Assembly (NCBI GenBank): GCA_945876405.1
Contig: CAMCOJ010000126.1
Coordinates: 1-6,325 of the forward strand
DNA length: 6,325 nt
Direction of reading: 5' to 3'
From: an uncultured Ruminococcus sp.
Lineage (GTDB): Bacteria; Bacillota; Clostridia; Oscillospirales; Ruminococcaceae
Shown here one piece after another: positions 4,933 through 6,325 of the stretch (positions within the stretch are counted from its first letter, which is position 1; every line of letters begins with the position of its first letter). Under the pieces are notes generated by a model, which was not told the origin of the DNA, ran no database searches, and saw only the letters and a program-made list of their open reading frames with translations. Both the position numbers and the translations under genes were made by a program.

Positions 4933-6280
4933 ATGATTATAATGATCGATAACTACGACTCATTCACCTATAACCTCTATCAGCTCATCGGTACAATGTA
5001 CCCCGACATAAAGGTATTCAGAAATGACGAAATAACAATTGAAGAAATGGAAAACCTCAACCCTGACGGAATCATCATTTCTCCGGGACCGGGTTATCCG
5101 GCAGACGCAGGTATATCAATACCGGCAATCAAACACTTCGCCACCGAGATTCCGATTCTCGGTGTATGCCTCGGTCACCAGGCGATAGTCGAAGCCTTCG
5201 GCGGCAAGATAGTAAAAGCTGAACAGCTTATGCACGGAAAAGCAAGTGAGATATCCATAGCTTCGACAACGCAGCTTTTCGATTCGCTTCCGGAAAAAAT
5301 CACAGTTGCAAGATACCATTCACTTATTGCAGACAGTGCCTCCAACCCTGACTGTCTCAAGGTTACAGCACGTGATGAAAACGGTCAGATAATGGCTGTT
5401 GAACACAGAGTCTACAAGGTATTCGGTGTCCAGTTCCACCCTGAATCAATACTTACACCTGATGGTGCAGTAATTATCCAGAACTTCCTGAAAAATGTTG
5501 AGGGCTTTGGAAAGCAGAATTCACCTGCTCCTTCTGAGGAAAAAACTGAACTGAAAAAGTACATCTCAAAAGTTGCCGACAAACGTGAACATCTTACGGA
5601 GAGCGAAGCCTATGATGCTATGATGTGCATAATGAACGGAAAAGCCACAGATGCCCAGATTGCATCTCTCCTTACAGCTATGAAGTTTAACGGGGAAAAC
5701 ACAGATGAAATAACCGGATTTGCAAAGGGCATGCGCGAGATGGCGTCTGAAGTAACCAGCTGCCGCGATGCAATAGACATAGTAGGTACCGGCGGAGATA
5801 TGTCAAACACATTTAACATCTCAACCACATCAGCCTTTGTAATCTCTGCATGCGGAGTCAGAGTTGCCAAGCACGGAAACAGAAGCGTGTCAAGCAAAAG
5901 CGGTGCCGCTGACACACTTGAGAGCGTAGGTGTAAAAATTGCCTCAACTCCTGAAGAAGCAAAAAAATACATCGACACAATCGGTCTCTCATTTCTCTTT
6001 GCCCAGAGCTATCACAGCAGCATGAGATATGTTGCTCCGGCACGAAAGCAGCTTGGTATCAAAACCGTATTCAATATACTGGGACCTCTTACAAATCCGG
6101 CAAAAACAGACTACATTGTTCTTGGTACATACTCCAGAGACCTTCTCAGACCTATGTCTGAAGTACTTATCAACCTTGGAATCAAACACGCAATGCTTGT
6201 CCACGGAAACGACTGTATCGATGAGATATCAATCTCCGCTCCTACATCAGTATGCGAAATAAAAGACGGACAGATAAGCG
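4933..6280 (+). CDS. trpGD: fused TrpG-TrpD (amidotransferase / anthranilate PRTase), 3'-truncated
   Basis: One uninterrupted frame encodes two enzymes; 449 native residues remain before the adapter. Residues 1 to about 190 are the class I glutamine amidotransferase that supplies ammonia to TrpE: SPGPGYP (50-56), nucleophile Cys79 in GVCLGHQA, and His169 and Glu171 in FHPES. A linker of about 15 polar residues (PAPSEEKTE) leads into anthranilate phosphoribosyltransferase, which joins anthranilate to PRPP: GTGGD (285-289), KHGNRSVSSKSGAAD (313-327), FNILGPLTNPA (380-390) and the metal-binding Asp430-Glu431 in IDEIS. Roughly 80-90 C-terminal residues are missing, judging from the 531 residues of the E. 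coli fusion. The frame continues past 6280 only through adapter. The ATG at 4933 has AGGAG 10 nt upstream. The usual tight trpE-trpG spacing is replaced here by a 203-bp gap with a repeat. Confidence 0.96.
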
Positions 6281-6325
6281 CTGTCTCTTATACACATCTC
6301 CGAGCCCACGAGACAGGCAGAAATC
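6281..6325 (+). other. Nextera read-2 adapter with i7 index (library artefact)
   Basis: This is not native DNA. Bases 6281-6299 are the mosaic end CTGTCTCTTATACACATCT, 6300-6314 (CCGAGCCCACGAGAC) are the read-2 adapter, 6315-6322 (AGGCAGAA) match an i7 index remembered as N703, and 6323-6325 (ATC) begin the P7 primer. Translated in the trpGD frame this gives the false tail VSYTHLRAHET, a peptide known from adapter-contaminated protein entries. Confidence 0.98.

Overview
The window is a 6.2 kb fragment of a low-GC Firmicutes chromosome carried between two sequencing adapters. Bases 1-46 and 6281-6325 are Illumina Nextera adapter plus index sequence, so native DNA is only 47-6280, and the genes at both ends are cut by the library fragment. 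AGA/ATA-rich codon use, AGGAGG-type ribosome binding sites, consensus sigma-A promoters and a T-box leader point to Clostridia. A Ruminococcus-like (Oscillospiraceae) gut or rumen organism is my best guess, but it is an inference.

Left part (47-2889): the 3' part of a membrane sensor histidine kinase ends at a good intrinsic terminator. A 390-bp stretch follows in which a promoter and a 17-bp perfect hairpin terminator bracket about 165 nt of non-coding sequence. This is a candidate small RNA with three C-rich segments, one of them in a hairpin loop. It is followed by a separate extended -10 promoter for a five-helix membrane protein of unknown function that starts at TTG. Then come a terminator with a short T-run and a VanZ-family membrane protein.

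Right part (2879-6280): this is the start of a tryptophan biosynthesis operon. A perfect TTGACA-17-TATAAT promoter has its -35 box inside the last codons of the VanZ-like gene. It drives a Trp-specific T-box leader with UGG specifier, UGGC discriminator-pairing bulge, and alternative antiterminator and terminator. When uncharged tRNA-Trp accumulates, the leader should read through into trpE (anthranilate synthase component I). A 203-bp gap follows, holding a GC-rich 55-bp tandem repeat. After it comes a fused trpG-trpD gene (glutamine amidotransferase plus anthranilate phosphoribosyltransferase), truncated at the fragment end. Together these genes encode chorismate to phosphoribosyl-anthranilate, with control by tRNA-Trp charging at the leader and, from the conserved Trp-site motifs, probable feedback inhibition of TrpE.

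The items most worth a second look are the candidate C-rich sRNA, the repeat between trpE and trpGD, and the adapter ends, which create false protein termini. I found no clearly new multi-gene system.
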